Shown here one piece after another: positions 18,477-26,683 of a stretch of 64,000 nt of DNA (positions are counted from its first letter, which is position 1; every line of letters begins with the position of its first letter). The stretch lies in NCBI RefSeq assembly GCF_030731085.1, contig NZ_JASNFN010000005.1, forward strand, positions 124,001 to 188,000, written 5' to 3'. The stretch comes from Blastococcus carthaginiensis. GTDB taxonomy: Bacteria; Actinomycetota; Actinomycetes; Mycobacteriales; Geodermatophilaceae. The notes beneath the pieces were generated by a model that did no database searches, had not been told where the DNA came from, and saw nothing but the letters and a program-made list of their open reading frames with translations. A program made the translations under genes and the position numbers.

Positions 18477-18493
18477 GGCCCACTCACCGGACC
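18477..18493. promoter_or_regulatory. Island operator site: GGCCCA-CTCAC-CGGACC
   Basis: On the opposite strand this reads GGTCCG-GTGAG-TGGGCC, matching the recurring palindrome except for two bases. It lies 112 bp before the dimethylformamidase-like gene, in a 327-nt gap that otherwise holds only the upstream terminator. Confidence 0.55.
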
Positions 18494-18604
18494 AACGCCG
18501 TTCAGCACGACTGGTCGCCCGGCAGAGTCGTCAGGAACGGGGGCGTCGCACAAGCCCGAAGCGGCCCATTCGCAGCCGTGCCGTGCGCTGGGAGGAGAAC
18601 GTCA

Positions 18605-20794
18605 GTGAATGTCATCGGGTACCTGGACCGGCTGAGCTTCGAGCCGGGACAGGTGGTGCACGGCCGCTTCAGCACGACCGCCGACGGCTTCACCGCGCGC
18701 TTGGTCCGCATCATCCTCGGCGACGACCACCCCTTGGGGCCCGGTCCGGACATCAGCCCGGTTCCCAGCGCCCTCGACGGCGTCCGCTTCCCCGGCCGGG
18801 TGCAGCCGCTACGGGCGGGGTCCTTCGTCCAGACGGCGGAGTCTCTCCTGCCACCGGGCAGCACCGGCCTCGAGCTCGACGCGGCGATCCGACCGACCCT
18901 TCCCCGTGCAGGGCACCGTCAGACCATCGTGAGCCTGAACCAAGCCGGGGTCCCCACGGTGACCGCCTCCCTCGACGAGGACGGTGCGATCAGCGTCTCC
19001 GGTGTTGACGGCAGCACGCCTGCCGGGCGTCTGGTCAGCGGCCGCTGGTACCGGATGATCCTGCGGATGGACTTCGTGTCCGGCTCCGCCGAGCTGGAGC
19101 TCACTTCCAGCTACGGCGACCGGCTGATCGCGACCACCGCCGTACGACTCGACGCCTCCGCCGCCATCGGTGTCGTCTTCGCGGCCACCGTTGCGCACGA
19201 CATCATGCCGACCGATCACTTCAACGGCCGCATCGACTCCCCGCGCCTCCGCGCCACATCCGGCGTCGGTGGCGCGACCAGTTGCCCCGTGGCGGAATGG
19301 CACTTCGGGCCGTCCTCCGGCGGGCTACGCGTCGTCGCCAACCGTCTGGCCGACACCTTCGCCGGGCACAGCGTCAACTTCCCACTGCGCGCCTGTCTCG
19401 GGATCGACGGCGCACCTGACGACGTCGATCCCCGCTTGACGCCGGAGGCCTACAACGCCATTCATTTCCACGACGACGACCTCGACGACGCCGGCTGGGA
19501 GGACGACATCCTCTTGGACCTGCCGGAAGACCTGCCCAGCGGGGTCTACGGAATCCAGGTGGACGCCGAGGACGACACCACTGACACCGTTCCCTTCGTC
19601 GTGGTCCCCACGACCACCCGCCAGGACATCGTGGTCGTGCTGCCGACGCTGAGCTACCTCGCCTACAGCTGCGAGCACGTCATGGCCGACCCGGGCGCCC
19701 GGGCGTACCTGCAGGGTGTGGGCGTCGGGGCACCGCCGGCCTTCGGCGGCAACAAGCACGACGAGTACCTGGTGGCGAACGGCCTCCGCAGTCTCTACGA
19801 CGTGCACACCGACCTGTCCGGGGTCTGCTTCGCCTCAACCCAGAAGCCGCTGCCCAACATCCGGCACGACCATCGTTGGGCGGCCGTCGCCGGCGGTCCC
19901 ACGTCAGCGCACCAGTTCAGCGCGGATCTTCACTTGATCAGCTGGCTCACGGCCCAGGACTACGACTTCGACGTCATCACCGACGAGGAGGTGCACCGCC
20001 AGGGTGTGACCGCCCTGTCGCCGTACCGCGTCGTGCTCACCGGCAGCCACCCCGAGTACCCGACCACCGACATGATGAAGGCCTACGAGCACTACCTCGC
20101 CGGCGGAGGCCGGGTGATGTACCTCGGCGGGAACGGCTTCTACTGGGTCACCTCGATCGACCCCGAGCAGCAGCACACGATGGAGATCCGTCGCACCGCA
20201 GGGATCCGCGCGTGGCAACCGGAGCCCGGGGAATGGCACCACGCCACCACCGGGGAGCTGGGCGGGCTGTGGCGGCTGCGTGGCAAGGCGCCGCAGAAGC
20301 TGCTCGGTGTCGGCATGGCCTCGCAGGGCTTCGACACCAACCGCCCCTACGACATCGTCGTCGACCCCGAGGATCCGCGGATCTCCTTCGTCTTCGACGG
20401 CGTCGACCTCCGCAGTGGCCGTATCGGGGACTTCGACTCGATGGTGAACGGCCATGGCGCCGCAGGTGTCGAAATCGATCGGGCGGACGTCGCACTCGGG
20501 ACACCCGACGACACGATCGTCCTGGCGGCAGCCACGGGGTTCTCCCGAGCGTACGGGCTGGATCCGGTCGAGGTAGCCCTCCCCGACGGTTGCTACGACG
20601 GCACCACGAGCGAACGCGTCCGCTGCGACCTCGTCCTGGTGCCTCATCCCAACGACGGCGCCGTCTTCTCGACCGGCAGCATCGCGTGGTGCGGCTCGCT
20701 CCTGGTCGATGACGGGGCCAACGACGTGTCCGCGGTGACCCGCAACGTGCTGGACGCTTTTCTCCGCCTCGACCACCTGCCGCTGCGCGGATGA
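18605..20794 (+). CDS. N,N-dimethylformamidase large (beta) subunit-like protein
   Basis: This 729-aa protein starts at GTG 18605 with GGGAGGAGAACG upstream. It matches the layout of the large subunit of N,N-dimethylformamidase (usual length about 760 aa). There is an N-terminal beta domain, a LamG-like region around residues 150-215 (SGRWYRMILRMDF), and a C-terminal glutamine-amidotransferase-like fold with LTGSHPEYPT and GGNGFYWV, hallmark blocks of this family. Known enzymes hydrolyse formamides at a mononuclear iron with Tyr/Tyr/Glu ligands and need a small alpha subunit of about 130 aa. No such small gene lies nearby. It is a single-gene unit with its own operator-like site, and the substrate may be another N-substituted amide. 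Confidence 0.78.
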   Translation: MNVIGYLDRLSFEPGQVVHGRFSTTADGFTARLVRIILGDDHPLGPGPDISPVPSALDGVRFPGRVQPLRAGSFVQTAESLLPPGSTGLELDAAIRPTLPRAGHRQTIVSLNQAGVPTVTASLDEDGAISVSGVDGSTPAGRLVSGRWYRMILRMDFVSGSAELELTSSYGDRLIATTAVRLDASAAIGVVFAATVAHDIMPTDHFNGRIDSPRLRATSGVGGATSCPVAEWHFGPSSGGLRVVANRLADTFAGHSVNFPLRACLGIDGAPDDVDPRLTPEAYNAIHFHDDDLDDAGWEDDILLDLPEDLPSGVYGIQVDAEDDTTDTVPFVVVPTTTRQDIVVVLPTLSYLAYSCEHVMADPGARAYLQGVGVGAPPAFGGNKHDEYLVANGLRSLYDVHTDLSGVCFASTQKPLPNIRHDHRWAAVAGGPTSAHQFSADLHLISWLTAQDYDFDVITDEEVHRQGVTALSPYRVVLTGSHPEYPTTDMMKAYEHYLAGGGRVMYLGGNGFYWVTSIDPEQQHTMEIRRTAGIRAWQPEPGEWHHATTGELGGLWRLRGKAPQKLLGVGMASQGFDTNRPYDIVVDPEDPRISFVFDGVDLRSGRIGDFDSMVNGHGAAGVEIDRADVALGTPDDTIVLAAATGFSRAYGLDPVEVALPDGCYDGTTSERVRCDLVLVPHPNDGAVFSTGSIAWCGSLLVDDGANDVSAVTRNVLDAFLRLDHLPLRG

Positions 20795-20870
20795 CGGGAC
20801 CCGGGCACCCCTGACCGGGGCGACGCCCCTCGGCTCATCCGCCGGAGGTCCGCCGTCGGGGGTTCACGCG

Positions 20871-20916
20871 ACGAGGCCCTGCCCACACCGCGGAGGCGGG
20901 GTGGGCAGGGCCTCGT
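20871..20916. terminator. Bidirectional terminator between convergent genes
   Basis: The perfect 16-bp arms ACGAGGCCCTGCCCAC and GTGGGCAGGGCCTCGT surround a 14-nt loop. It lies between the dimethylformamidase-like gene (+, ends 20794) and the aldolase gene (-, ends 20935). Confidence 0.85.
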
Positions 20917-20934
20917 ACGAGCTCGCGTCCGGGG

Positions 20935-21972
20935 TCAAGCGACCTCGGCCGCGCGCGAGGCCCGCAGATCGAGGGCGATGTCGACGATCATGTCCTCCTG
21001 GCCGCCCACCAGCCGGCGGCGCCCGACCTCGAGGAGGATGTCGCGCACGTCGATGCCGTACTGCTTCGAGGCGGCCTCCGCGTGGCGCAGGAAGCTCGAG
21101 TACACGCCCGCGTACCCCAGGGTCAGGGTCTCCCGGTCCACCTGGACCGGCCGGTCCTGCAGGGGGCGGACGAGGTCGTCGGCGGCGTCCTGGAGGGCGA
21201 AGAGGTCACACCCGTGCTTCCAGCCCTGCAGATCCGCTACCGCGATGAACGGCTCGATGGGGCAGTTGCCGGCGCCCGCACCGTGCCCGGCCAGTGATGC
21301 GTCGACACGCGTGACGCCCTCCTCGACCGCCACCACGGAGTTCGCCACGGCGAGCGACAGGTTCTGGTGCGCGTGGATCCCGATCTGGGTGGCGGGATCG
21401 AGGGTGTCGCGGTATGCGCGGACCCGCTCCCGGACGCCGTCCATCGTCAGCCGACCGCCGGAGTCGGTGACGTAGACGCAGTGCGCACCGTAGGACTCCA
21501 TCAGCTTGGCCTGGGCCGCCAGCTCGGCGGCGGGGGCCATGTGGCTGAGCATGAGGAAGCCCGAGACGTCCATGCCCAGGTCCCGCGCGGTGGCGATGTG
21601 CTGGGCCGCGACGTCGGCCTCGGTGCAGTGCGTGGCGATCCGGATCGACCGGACGCCCAGCGAGTAGGCGTGCTTGAGCTCGGCGATGGTGCCGATGCCC
21701 GGCAGCAGCAGGGTGGTCAGCACGGCCCGCTCGCAGTGCTCCGCCGCGGCCTCAATCCACTCCCAGTCGGTGTTGGACCCGGGGCCGTAGTTCAGGCTGC
21801 CGCCGGCCAGGCCGTCGCCGTGCGCCACTTCGATGGCGTCGACGCCTGCGGCGTCGAGGGCGGCGACGATCCGGCCGACGTCCGCGGGGCTGATCCGGTG
21901 CCGGACGGCGTGCATGCCGTCCCGCAGGGTGACGTCCTGGACGTACAGGTCGGAGCCGATCGTGGCGGTCAT
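20935..21972 (-). CDS. mhpE: 4-hydroxy-2-oxovalerate aldolase
   Basis: This 345-aa enzyme of the DmpG/MhpE/BphI type cleaves 4-hydroxy-2-oxopentanoate to pyruvate and acetaldehyde. Visible blocks are DVTLRDGMHAVRH (catalytic Arg/Asp and metal site), the GIHAHQNLSLAVANS metal-binding HxH region and DASLAGHGAGAGN. The start ATG 21972 overlaps the stop of the acetaldehyde dehydrogenase gene. The two products form a channelling complex in known systems. It is the last gene of a hydratase-dehydrogenase-aldolase operon that finishes the meta-cleavage pathway. Confidence 0.95.
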   Translation of the reverse strand: MTATIGSDLYVQDVTLRDGMHAVRHRISPADVGRIVAALDAAGVDAIEVAHGDGLAGGSLNYGPGSNTDWEWIEAAAEHCERAVLTTLLLPGIGTIAELKHAYSLGVRSIRIATHCTEADVAAQHIATARDLGMDVSGFLMLSHMAPAAELAAQAKLMESYGAHCVYVTDSGGRLTMDGVRERVRAYRDTLDPATQIGIHAHQNLSLAVANSVVAVEEGVTRVDASLAGHGAGAGNCPIEPFIAVADLQGWKHGCDLFALQDAADDLVRPLQDRPVQVDRETLTLGYAGVYSSFLRHAEAASKQYGIDVRDILLEVGRRRLVGGQEDMIVDIALDLRASRAAEVA

Positions 21973-22919
21973 GCGGTCACCTGCGCAGGGGTCCGGGCGG
22001 CGAGACTCTCGCCGACCCGCAGGGCGGCCGAGGTCATGATGTCGAGGTTGCCGGCGTAGGCGGGCAGGTAGTGCGCGGCGCCCTCGACCTCGAGGAAGAC
22101 CGTCACCTTCGTGGTCACCGGCGGGGCGCCCGCGGGCAGCAGCGTGTGCACCGGCTCGCCGTCGGCGATCGGGGTGAACTGCACCTCCTGCTTGAGGCGG
22201 TAGCCGGGCACGTACTCGGCGACCGACTTCGCCATCTCGGCGACCGAGGCGCGGATGGCGTCGTGGTCGGCGTCCCCGATCAGGCAGAAAACCGTGTCTC
22301 GCATGATGAGGGGCGGATCGGCCGGGTTGAGGATGATCACCGCCTTGCCGCGGCCGGCACCGCCGACCGCTTCGATGGCCTGCGCCGTCGTCTCGGTGAA
22401 CTCGTCGATGTTGGCCCGGGTGCCCGGCCCCGCAGACTTCGAGGCGATCGAGGCCACGATCTCGGCGTAGGGCACCGGCGTGACACGAGCGACCGCAGCC
22501 ACCATGGGGATGGTGGCCTGACCACCGCAGGTCACCATGTTCACGTTGGTCGCGTCCTCGGCGAGGTGCTGGTCGAGGTTGACCGGCGGGACGACGTAGG
22601 GCCCGATCGCGGCCGGGGTGAGGTCGACGAGCTTCTTGCCGTACGGTGCGAGCTTCCCGGCGTTGGCAATGTGAGCCTTGGCCGACGTTGCGTCGAAGAC
22701 GATCTCGATCTCGTCGAACCCGTCCATCGCGATGAGCCCGTCGACGCCCTCGTGCGTCGTCGGCACCTTCATGCGCCGCGCCCGGGCCAGGCCATCGGAG
22801 TCAGGGTCGATGCCGACCATCGCGCCCATCTCCAGCACCTCGGAGTGCCGGGTCACCTTGATCATCAGGTCGGTGCCGATGTTGCCGGACCCGATGATGG
22901 CCACCTTGGTCTTGGACAT
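21969..22919 (-). CDS. mhpF: Acetaldehyde dehydrogenase (acetylating)
   Basis: This 316-aa enzyme of the DmpF/BphJ type converts acetaldehyde, CoA and NAD to acetyl-CoA. It has an N-terminal Rossmann motif (IIGSGNIGTD), the catalytic Cys131 in NMVTCGGQATIP, and a C-terminal dimer and aldolase-contact region. ATG 22919 overlaps the hydratase stop (TGATG), and the end overlaps the aldolase start by 4 nt. Tight coupling fits the known aldolase-dehydrogenase complex. Confidence 0.95.
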   Translation of the reverse strand: MSKTKVAIIGSGNIGTDLMIKVTRHSEVLEMGAMVGIDPDSDGLARARRMKVPTTHEGVDGLIAMDGFDEIEIVFDATSAKAHIANAGKLAPYGKKLVDLTPAAIGPYVVPPVNLDQHLAEDATNVNMVTCGGQATIPMVAAVARVTPVPYAEIVASIASKSAGPGTRANIDEFTETTAQAIEAVGGAGRGKAVIILNPADPPLIMRDTVFCLIGDADHDAIRASVAEMAKSVAEYVPGYRLKQEVQFTPIADGEPVHTLLPAGAPPVTTKVTVFLEVEGAAHYLPAYAGNLDIMTSAALRVGESLAARTPAQVTA

Positions 22920-23749
22920 CAGACGTCCTTTCCGGAGAACGTGGCACCGATGGTGCCCAGGGCGCCGAGGTCGGCGGAGACGACCGATCCCGGCGGGGTG
23001 GGGGTCATGGGGCCGAGCGCACCGGAGAGGATGACCTGGCCGGCGCGGAGTGGGTCACCGAGGTCGCGCGCGGTCCGAGCGAGCCAGCTCAGTGCGTTGA
23101 GCGGATCACCGAGGCATGCGGCTCCGCTGCCCTCGGAGACGACCTCCCCGTCCAGCGTCATCGTCATCATCACCTCGACCGGCGAGAACTCGTCGAGGGT
23201 CAGGCGCCGCTCCCCCAGCACGAACAGCCCGCTGGAGGCGTTGTCCGCGACCGTGTCGCCGAAGGTGATGTCCCACCCGGCGACCCGGCTGTCCACGATC
23301 TCCAGCGCCGCGACGGCGTAGGCGACCGCGCCCCGGACCTGCTCCACGTCCAGCGGTCCCTCGTCCAGGTCGACCGCCAGGACGAAGGCGACCTCGGCCT
23401 CGGTCTTCGGCTGGAGCAGCCGGGCGGAGGGCACCTCGGCCTGGCTGCTCACGTCCATGTCGTCGAAGAGCACGCCGAAGTCGGGGCGGTCGACGCCCAG
23501 TTGTCTCTGCACGGCGGGCGAGGTCAGGCCGATCTTGCGGCCCACGACCTGGGCGCCCTCGGCCAGTCGATCCCGGGTCAGCTGCGCCTGCACCGCGTAG
23601 GCCGCGTCGATGTCGTCGGACCCGATGAGGTCGCGCACGGGCTGGCAGGGCACCCGCGTCCGCGCGGCGGTCACCAGGCGCTTGGCGGCCGCCTCGACGG
23701 CGGGACTCAACTCGCCGCGGGGGGATGGGGACTGGGTGGCTTGTGTCAT
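22919..23749 (-). CDS. mhpD: 2-keto-4-pentenoate (2-hydroxypenta-2,4-dienoate) hydratase
   Basis: This 276-aa hydratase belongs to the MhpD/BphH group of the fumarylacetoacetase superfamily and adds water to 2-hydroxypenta-2,4-dienoate. It has GRKIGLTSPAVQ, the metal-binding ExE region in PKTEAEVAFVL with a second acidic site in ALEIVDSR, and a NASSGLFVLG block. I chose ATG 23749, with GAGGAATCC directly upstream; longer readings run into the intergenic promoter region. It is the first gene of the lower-pathway operon and has an operator-like palindrome 63 bp upstream. Confidence 0.93.
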   Translation of the reverse strand: MTQATQSPSPRGELSPAVEAAAKRLVTAARTRVPCQPVRDLIGSDDIDAAYAVQAQLTRDRLAEGAQVVGRKIGLTSPAVQRQLGVDRPDFGVLFDDMDVSSQAEVPSARLLQPKTEAEVAFVLAVDLDEGPLDVEQVRGAVAYAVAALEIVDSRVAGWDITFGDTVADNASSGLFVLGERRLTLDEFSPVEVMMTMTLDGEVVSEGSGAACLGDPLNALSWLARTARDLGDPLRAGQVILSGALGPMTPTPPGSVVSADLGALGTIGATFSGKDV

Positions 23750-23811
23750 GGATTCCTCACAGGTGGTTGACATCGAAGATGCCGTGGGGAGACCGGACGT
23801 CACAGCTTTGC

Positions 23812-23828
23812 GTTCCAGTGGTCGGACC
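23812..23828. promoter_or_regulatory. Island operator site: GTTCCA-GTGGT-CGGACC
   Basis: About 13 of 17 positions match the recurring palindrome. It lies 63 bp upstream of the hydratase start, between the IclR gene and the lower-pathway operon. Confidence 0.55.
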
Positions 23829-23874
23829 GGGCCCGCGCTCCACCGCGAAGCACACCCGGACGCGGGCGCCGGGC

Positions 23875-24681
23875 TCAGACGTCCTGGACGCTCAGCAGCC
23901 TGGTCACCCGACGACCTACCATCGTCAGCAAGCCGGCGAACCGCTCGACGCCGCCTCGAGGTGAAGGCGCTGTGATCGACAGCGCCGCCACGGTCACCCC
24001 CGTCGCACCGCGGAGGGGGACGGCGACGCTCATGAAACCGAGGCGGGTCTGCTCGAACTCGGCGGCGTAACCGCATTCCCGGACGCGCTCGAGTTCCTGG
24101 GCCAGGAGCCTCGGGGAGGCCACCGTCCGGGGGGTCACGCGGGCCAGGGGGGCCGCCACAACCTCGTCGAGGAGTGCCGCCGGCCCGAAGGCGAGGAGCG
24201 CCTTGCCGGTGGCCGTGCAGTGCAGGGGCATCCGGCCGGCGACGCGGGAGGGGCGGGTTACCTGGCCGTGCCCGGAGACCTTCTCCAGGTACAGGACCTC
24301 GAGTCCGTCGAGCACCGCGAGGTGGACCGTTTCGTTGGTGGCCTGGAACAGGTCCTCCATGAACGGACGCGCCAGGTCCCGCAGGATGCGCTGCCGAGGA
24401 ACTCGCTGGCCGATCTCGAACAGCCGCATGCCCAGCCGGTAGTCGCCGTTGCGTCGCTCCAGGAGCCCCCAGCGCACGAGTTCCTGCGCAAGACGGTGCA
24501 CCGAGGCCTTGGCCAGCGAGGAGCGGCGAGACAGCTCCGAGAGGCTCAAGGCCTCGTCTTCCGGGCCGAACGCCTCCAGGATCCGCTGCACCTTGCCCAG
24601 GACGCTGTTCGCGTCCCCGGCCTCCAGCCGCCCGGCCGGGTCGGGTTCGACGGGCTGCCGCGACGGATGCAGTGCGGTCAC
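23875..24681 (-). CDS. IclR-family transcriptional regulator
   Basis: This regulator has about 268 aa. The helix-turn-helix (LSLSELSRRSSLAKASVHRL) is followed by the IclR ligand domain (PLHCTATGKALLAFG). I propose GTG 24681, which leaves the perfect 16-bp inverted repeat at 24697-24733 upstream; TTG 24717 is possible but would start inside that repeat. It is very similar in layout to the IclR protein at 41985, including the VHRLAQELVRWGLLERR-like block. It sits between the upper and lower parts of the meta-cleavage cluster and is the best candidate for reading the recurring palindrome. Confidence 0.88.
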   Translation of the reverse strand: MTALHPSRQPVEPDPAGRLEAGDANSVLGKVQRILEAFGPEDEALSLSELSRRSSLAKASVHRLAQELVRWGLLERRNGDYRLGMRLFEIGQRVPRQRILRDLARPFMEDLFQATNETVHLAVLDGLEVLYLEKVSGHGQVTRPSRVAGRMPLHCTATGKALLAFGPAALLDEVVAAPLARVTPRTVASPRLLAQELERVRECGYAAEFEQTRLGFMSVAVPLRGATGVTVAALSITAPSPRGGVERFAGLLTMVGRRVTRLLSVQDV

Positions 24682-24696
24682 CCCTTCAGTCTCGCG

Positions 24697-24733
24697 GAGC
24701 GGATCGGTTCCGGACAACGGAACCGATCCGCTC
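24697..24733. promoter_or_regulatory. Perfect 16-bp inverted repeat upstream of IclR gene (operator or terminator)
   Basis: The arms GAGCGGATCGGTTCCG and CGGAACCGATCCGCTC flank GACAA. The core GTTCCG-N5-CGGAAC has the same 6-5-6 layout as the other operators. It lies 18 nt after the MDR gene stop and 16 nt before the proposed IclR start, so it could both stop the upstream operon and autoregulate the IclR gene. Confidence 0.65.
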
Positions 24734-24741
24734 AGCGGACC
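24725..24741. promoter_or_regulatory. Island operator site: GATCCG-CTCAG-CGGACC
   Basis: Reads GGTCCG-CTGAG-CGGATC on the other strand, about 15 of 17 consensus positions. It overlaps the right arm of the larger inverted repeat, so two phased sites precede the IclR gene. Confidence 0.55.
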
Positions 24742-24750
24742 ATGAGGGGG

Positions 24751-25692
24751 TCAGAACAGGACGACGGCGCGCCCTCGGATGCGACCACGAGCCATACGGT
24801 CGAGCGCGTCTGCGGCGTCCGCAAGCGACACGGTCTCCACCCGGACCTCGAGCTCGCCCGAGGCCAGGCGTTCCACCATGTCCGGCATGAGCTCTCGTGC
24901 TCGCCGCTCCTGACGGATCATGTTCACCGGCAGCAACGCCACGTCCGAGAGCAGCCAGTTGGGCAGATCCAGGCTGGTGGACGCACCCGCCACGTAGCCG
25001 ATGACGACTGCTCGCCCGCCTGCTCGGACCCAGGTCGAGCGGCGGCTGAGACCGTCTCCGCCGAGTGTGTCGACCAAGAGAGAGAACGGACGCTCGGTCT
25101 CCCACGAGGCGACGCGCTCGTCGTCGAGGCGCACCGCCTCCGCCCCCTTGGGCACGTCTGCCAGCTGCTCGGCCTGCGAGACCAGACCCACGACCTCCGC
25201 GCCGGCGAGGAGCGCCTGCTGCACCACGCTGGCGCCCACCGCTCCCGCCGCGCCGACCACGGCCACGCGCTCCCCCGCACCGAGCGCCGCCACGTCGTGC
25301 AGCGCGACGGCAGCCGTGGTGGTGGGCACGAAGAAGGTGGCGGCCACCGCCGGAGGCAGCTCCTGGTTCAGGAGCGACACGGCCTTGCGGGACACGCTGA
25401 CCCGCTCCTGCCACGTGCCGTCACGCATCAGCCCCAGTCCGCCGCCCCGAAGCATCACCTGGGCCCCGGAAGGGATGTCATCCGCTTCCAAGACGACTCC
25501 GCTGCCCTCCACCCCGCCGGTGTAGGGGAGTTGCGGCCGCATGCCGAACGAGCCGGAGGCGACGGTGCGGTCCAGGTGCGCGAGCGCGGCGGCCTGGACC
25601 TGGACGAGCACCTCCCCCTCCTGCCGGGTCGGTTCGGCGACGTCCTCGACGACCGGAGCCTGGCCCCAGTCGTGTATCCGGAGCGCCTGCAT
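24751..25692 (-). CDS. MDR-superfamily NADPH:quinone reductase-like oxidoreductase
   Basis: This is a 313-aa medium-chain reductase of the zinc-free type. The N-terminal catalytic domain lacks the Cys/His cluster of zinc alcohol dehydrogenases. The Rossmann domain shows VVGAAGAVGASVVQQ. The ATG at 25692 overlaps the stop of the hydrolase gene (TGATG), so it is the last gene of the Rieske operon. It may reduce an enone or quinone intermediate. Family membership is clear but the substrate is not. Confidence 0.85.
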   Translation of the reverse strand: MQALRIHDWGQAPVVEDVAEPTRQEGEVLVQVQAAALAHLDRTVASGSFGMRPQLPYTGGVEGSGVVLEADDIPSGAQVMLRGGGLGLMRDGTWQERVSVSRKAVSLLNQELPPAVAATFFVPTTTAAVALHDVAALGAGERVAVVGAAGAVGASVVQQALLAGAEVVGLVSQAEQLADVPKGAEAVRLDDERVASWETERPFSLLVDTLGGDGLSRRSTWVRAGGRAVVIGYVAGASTSLDLPNWLLSDVALLPVNMIRQERRARELMPDMVERLASGELEVRVETVSLADAADALDRMARGRIRGRAVVLF

Positions 25693-26549
25693 CAGGTTGC
25701 CGCCACGCTCTTGGCCAGGAACTCCAGGCTCAGGGGGTTGTAGATGGCAGCCCGCTCGTGCTGCGGCCAGTGACCGCAGTCGTCGAAGAGCTCCAGCCGC
25801 GATCCCGGGATCGCCTCGTGCATGGCCTCGGCCTCGGGCACGTCGCCGAACGGGTTCTTGCGGCCCCAGACGATGAGGGTCGGGCAGCTGATCCGGCCCA
25901 TCTGCTCGCGGGTGAGCAGGTTGCGCTGGCGGATCTCCATCTTCTGCAGCGACAGCAGGTTGTCGATGTTCGCCACGAAGTCCGGCTCGTGGTAGATGCG
26001 GTGCCGCACCTCGACGAGCTCCTCGGTGGCGTCCTCCTCCGAGGCCATCAGCAGCCGCATGCGCTTGCGGGTCAGCTCGATGTCATCCGTCGACACCGCC
26101 TGGCGGGTGCTGCTGTCGATGCGCTTCATGACCTCGGGGTTGGCCACGGTGCCGCCGGCGGCCAGCAGTTGCAGGCTGGCGACGCGCTCGGGGTGCTCGA
26201 CCGCCGTCCGGGCGCCGACCCAACCGCCGAGGGACTCGCCGACGATGTGCGCTCGCTCGACACCGACGGCGTCGAGGTAGGCCACCAGGTGCTCCACGTA
26301 CAGGGGGATCTCGTAGGGGTGCGCGGGCTTGTCCGTGTAGCCGTGCCCCAGCATGTCGATCGCGTGGATGGCGTAGTGCTCGGCGTGCGGCACGACGTTG
26401 CGGCTGAACGCCTCGAGGTGCCCGCTCGTGCCGTGCAGGAAGACCACGACCTCGCCCTGACCGGCCTGCAGCGACCGGGTCCGGACGCCACCGGCGTCGA
26501 CATAGGAGAGGGAGAACGGGACGGGCGTCAGATCGGTCCAGATGCTCAT
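25692..26549 (-). CDS. Alpha/beta hydrolase, meta-cleavage-product hydrolase-like (second)
   Basis: This is a 285-aa alpha/beta hydrolase. The oxyanion region is FLHGTSGH, the nucleophile elbow GESLGG has Ser106, the acid turn is in VWGRKNPFGD, and the catalytic His is in DDCGHWPQHE. I chose ATG 26549; longer readings run through the small upstream gene. It resembles carbon-carbon hydrolases of meta pathways (MhpC/BphD group), although the HGTSG sequence differs from the HGGGPG of the other hydrolase at 26684. Two hydrolases may serve two ring-fission products, or one may be an esterase. Confidence 0.87.
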   Translation of the reverse strand: MSIWTDLTPVPFSLSYVDAGGVRTRSLQAGQGEVVVFLHGTSGHLEAFSRNVVPHAEHYAIHAIDMLGHGYTDKPAHPYEIPLYVEHLVAYLDAVGVERAHIVGESLGGWVGARTAVEHPERVASLQLLAAGGTVANPEVMKRIDSSTRQAVSTDDIELTRKRMRLLMASEEDATEELVEVRHRIYHEPDFVANIDNLLSLQKMEIRQRNLLTREQMGRISCPTLIVWGRKNPFGDVPEAEAMHEAIPGSRLELFDDCGHWPQHERAAIYNPLSLEFLAKSVAAT

Positions 26550-26574
26550 GGGATCACCGGTCTCGTGAGAGGGG

Positions 26575-26682
26575 TCAGGGCTGGTTGATGCGGTGGACCT
26601 GGGTGTTGCTGCGCGGAGCCACCCAGCGCCACAGCGCGGCGGCGACCGCGGCAGCGACCAGGCCGACAACGGTCTTGTTCAT
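26575..26682 (-). CDS. Small single-span membrane protein, 35 aa
   Basis: This is a short gene between the two hydrolase genes. The start ATG 26682 is one base past the upstream stop and has GGAGGCGAGG in the preceding gene end, giving strong translational coupling. It encodes a hydrophobic Ala/Val/Leu helix at about residues 5-22 flanked by Lys3 and Arg/Trp residues, then a polar tail ending NQP. The reading has a proper start, ribosome binding site and stop and fills its gap neatly. I know no family for it. It might anchor or chaperone the neighbouring enzymes, but that is only inferred. Confidence 0.65.
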   Translation of the reverse strand: MNKTVVGLVAAAVAAALWRWVAPRSNTQVHRINQP

Positions 26683-26683
26683 G

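Noticed and set aside
18605..20794. Search for a dimethylformamidase small subunit next to the large one
   Set aside because: Neither flank has a 100-150 codon gene with suitable start signals. The upstream gap holds a terminator and an operator-like site, and the downstream gap a terminator.
24697..24733. Riboswitch or attenuator before the IclR gene
   Set aside because: Only one simple palindrome is present, with no alternative pairing or leader peptide visible. Operator or terminator explains it better.
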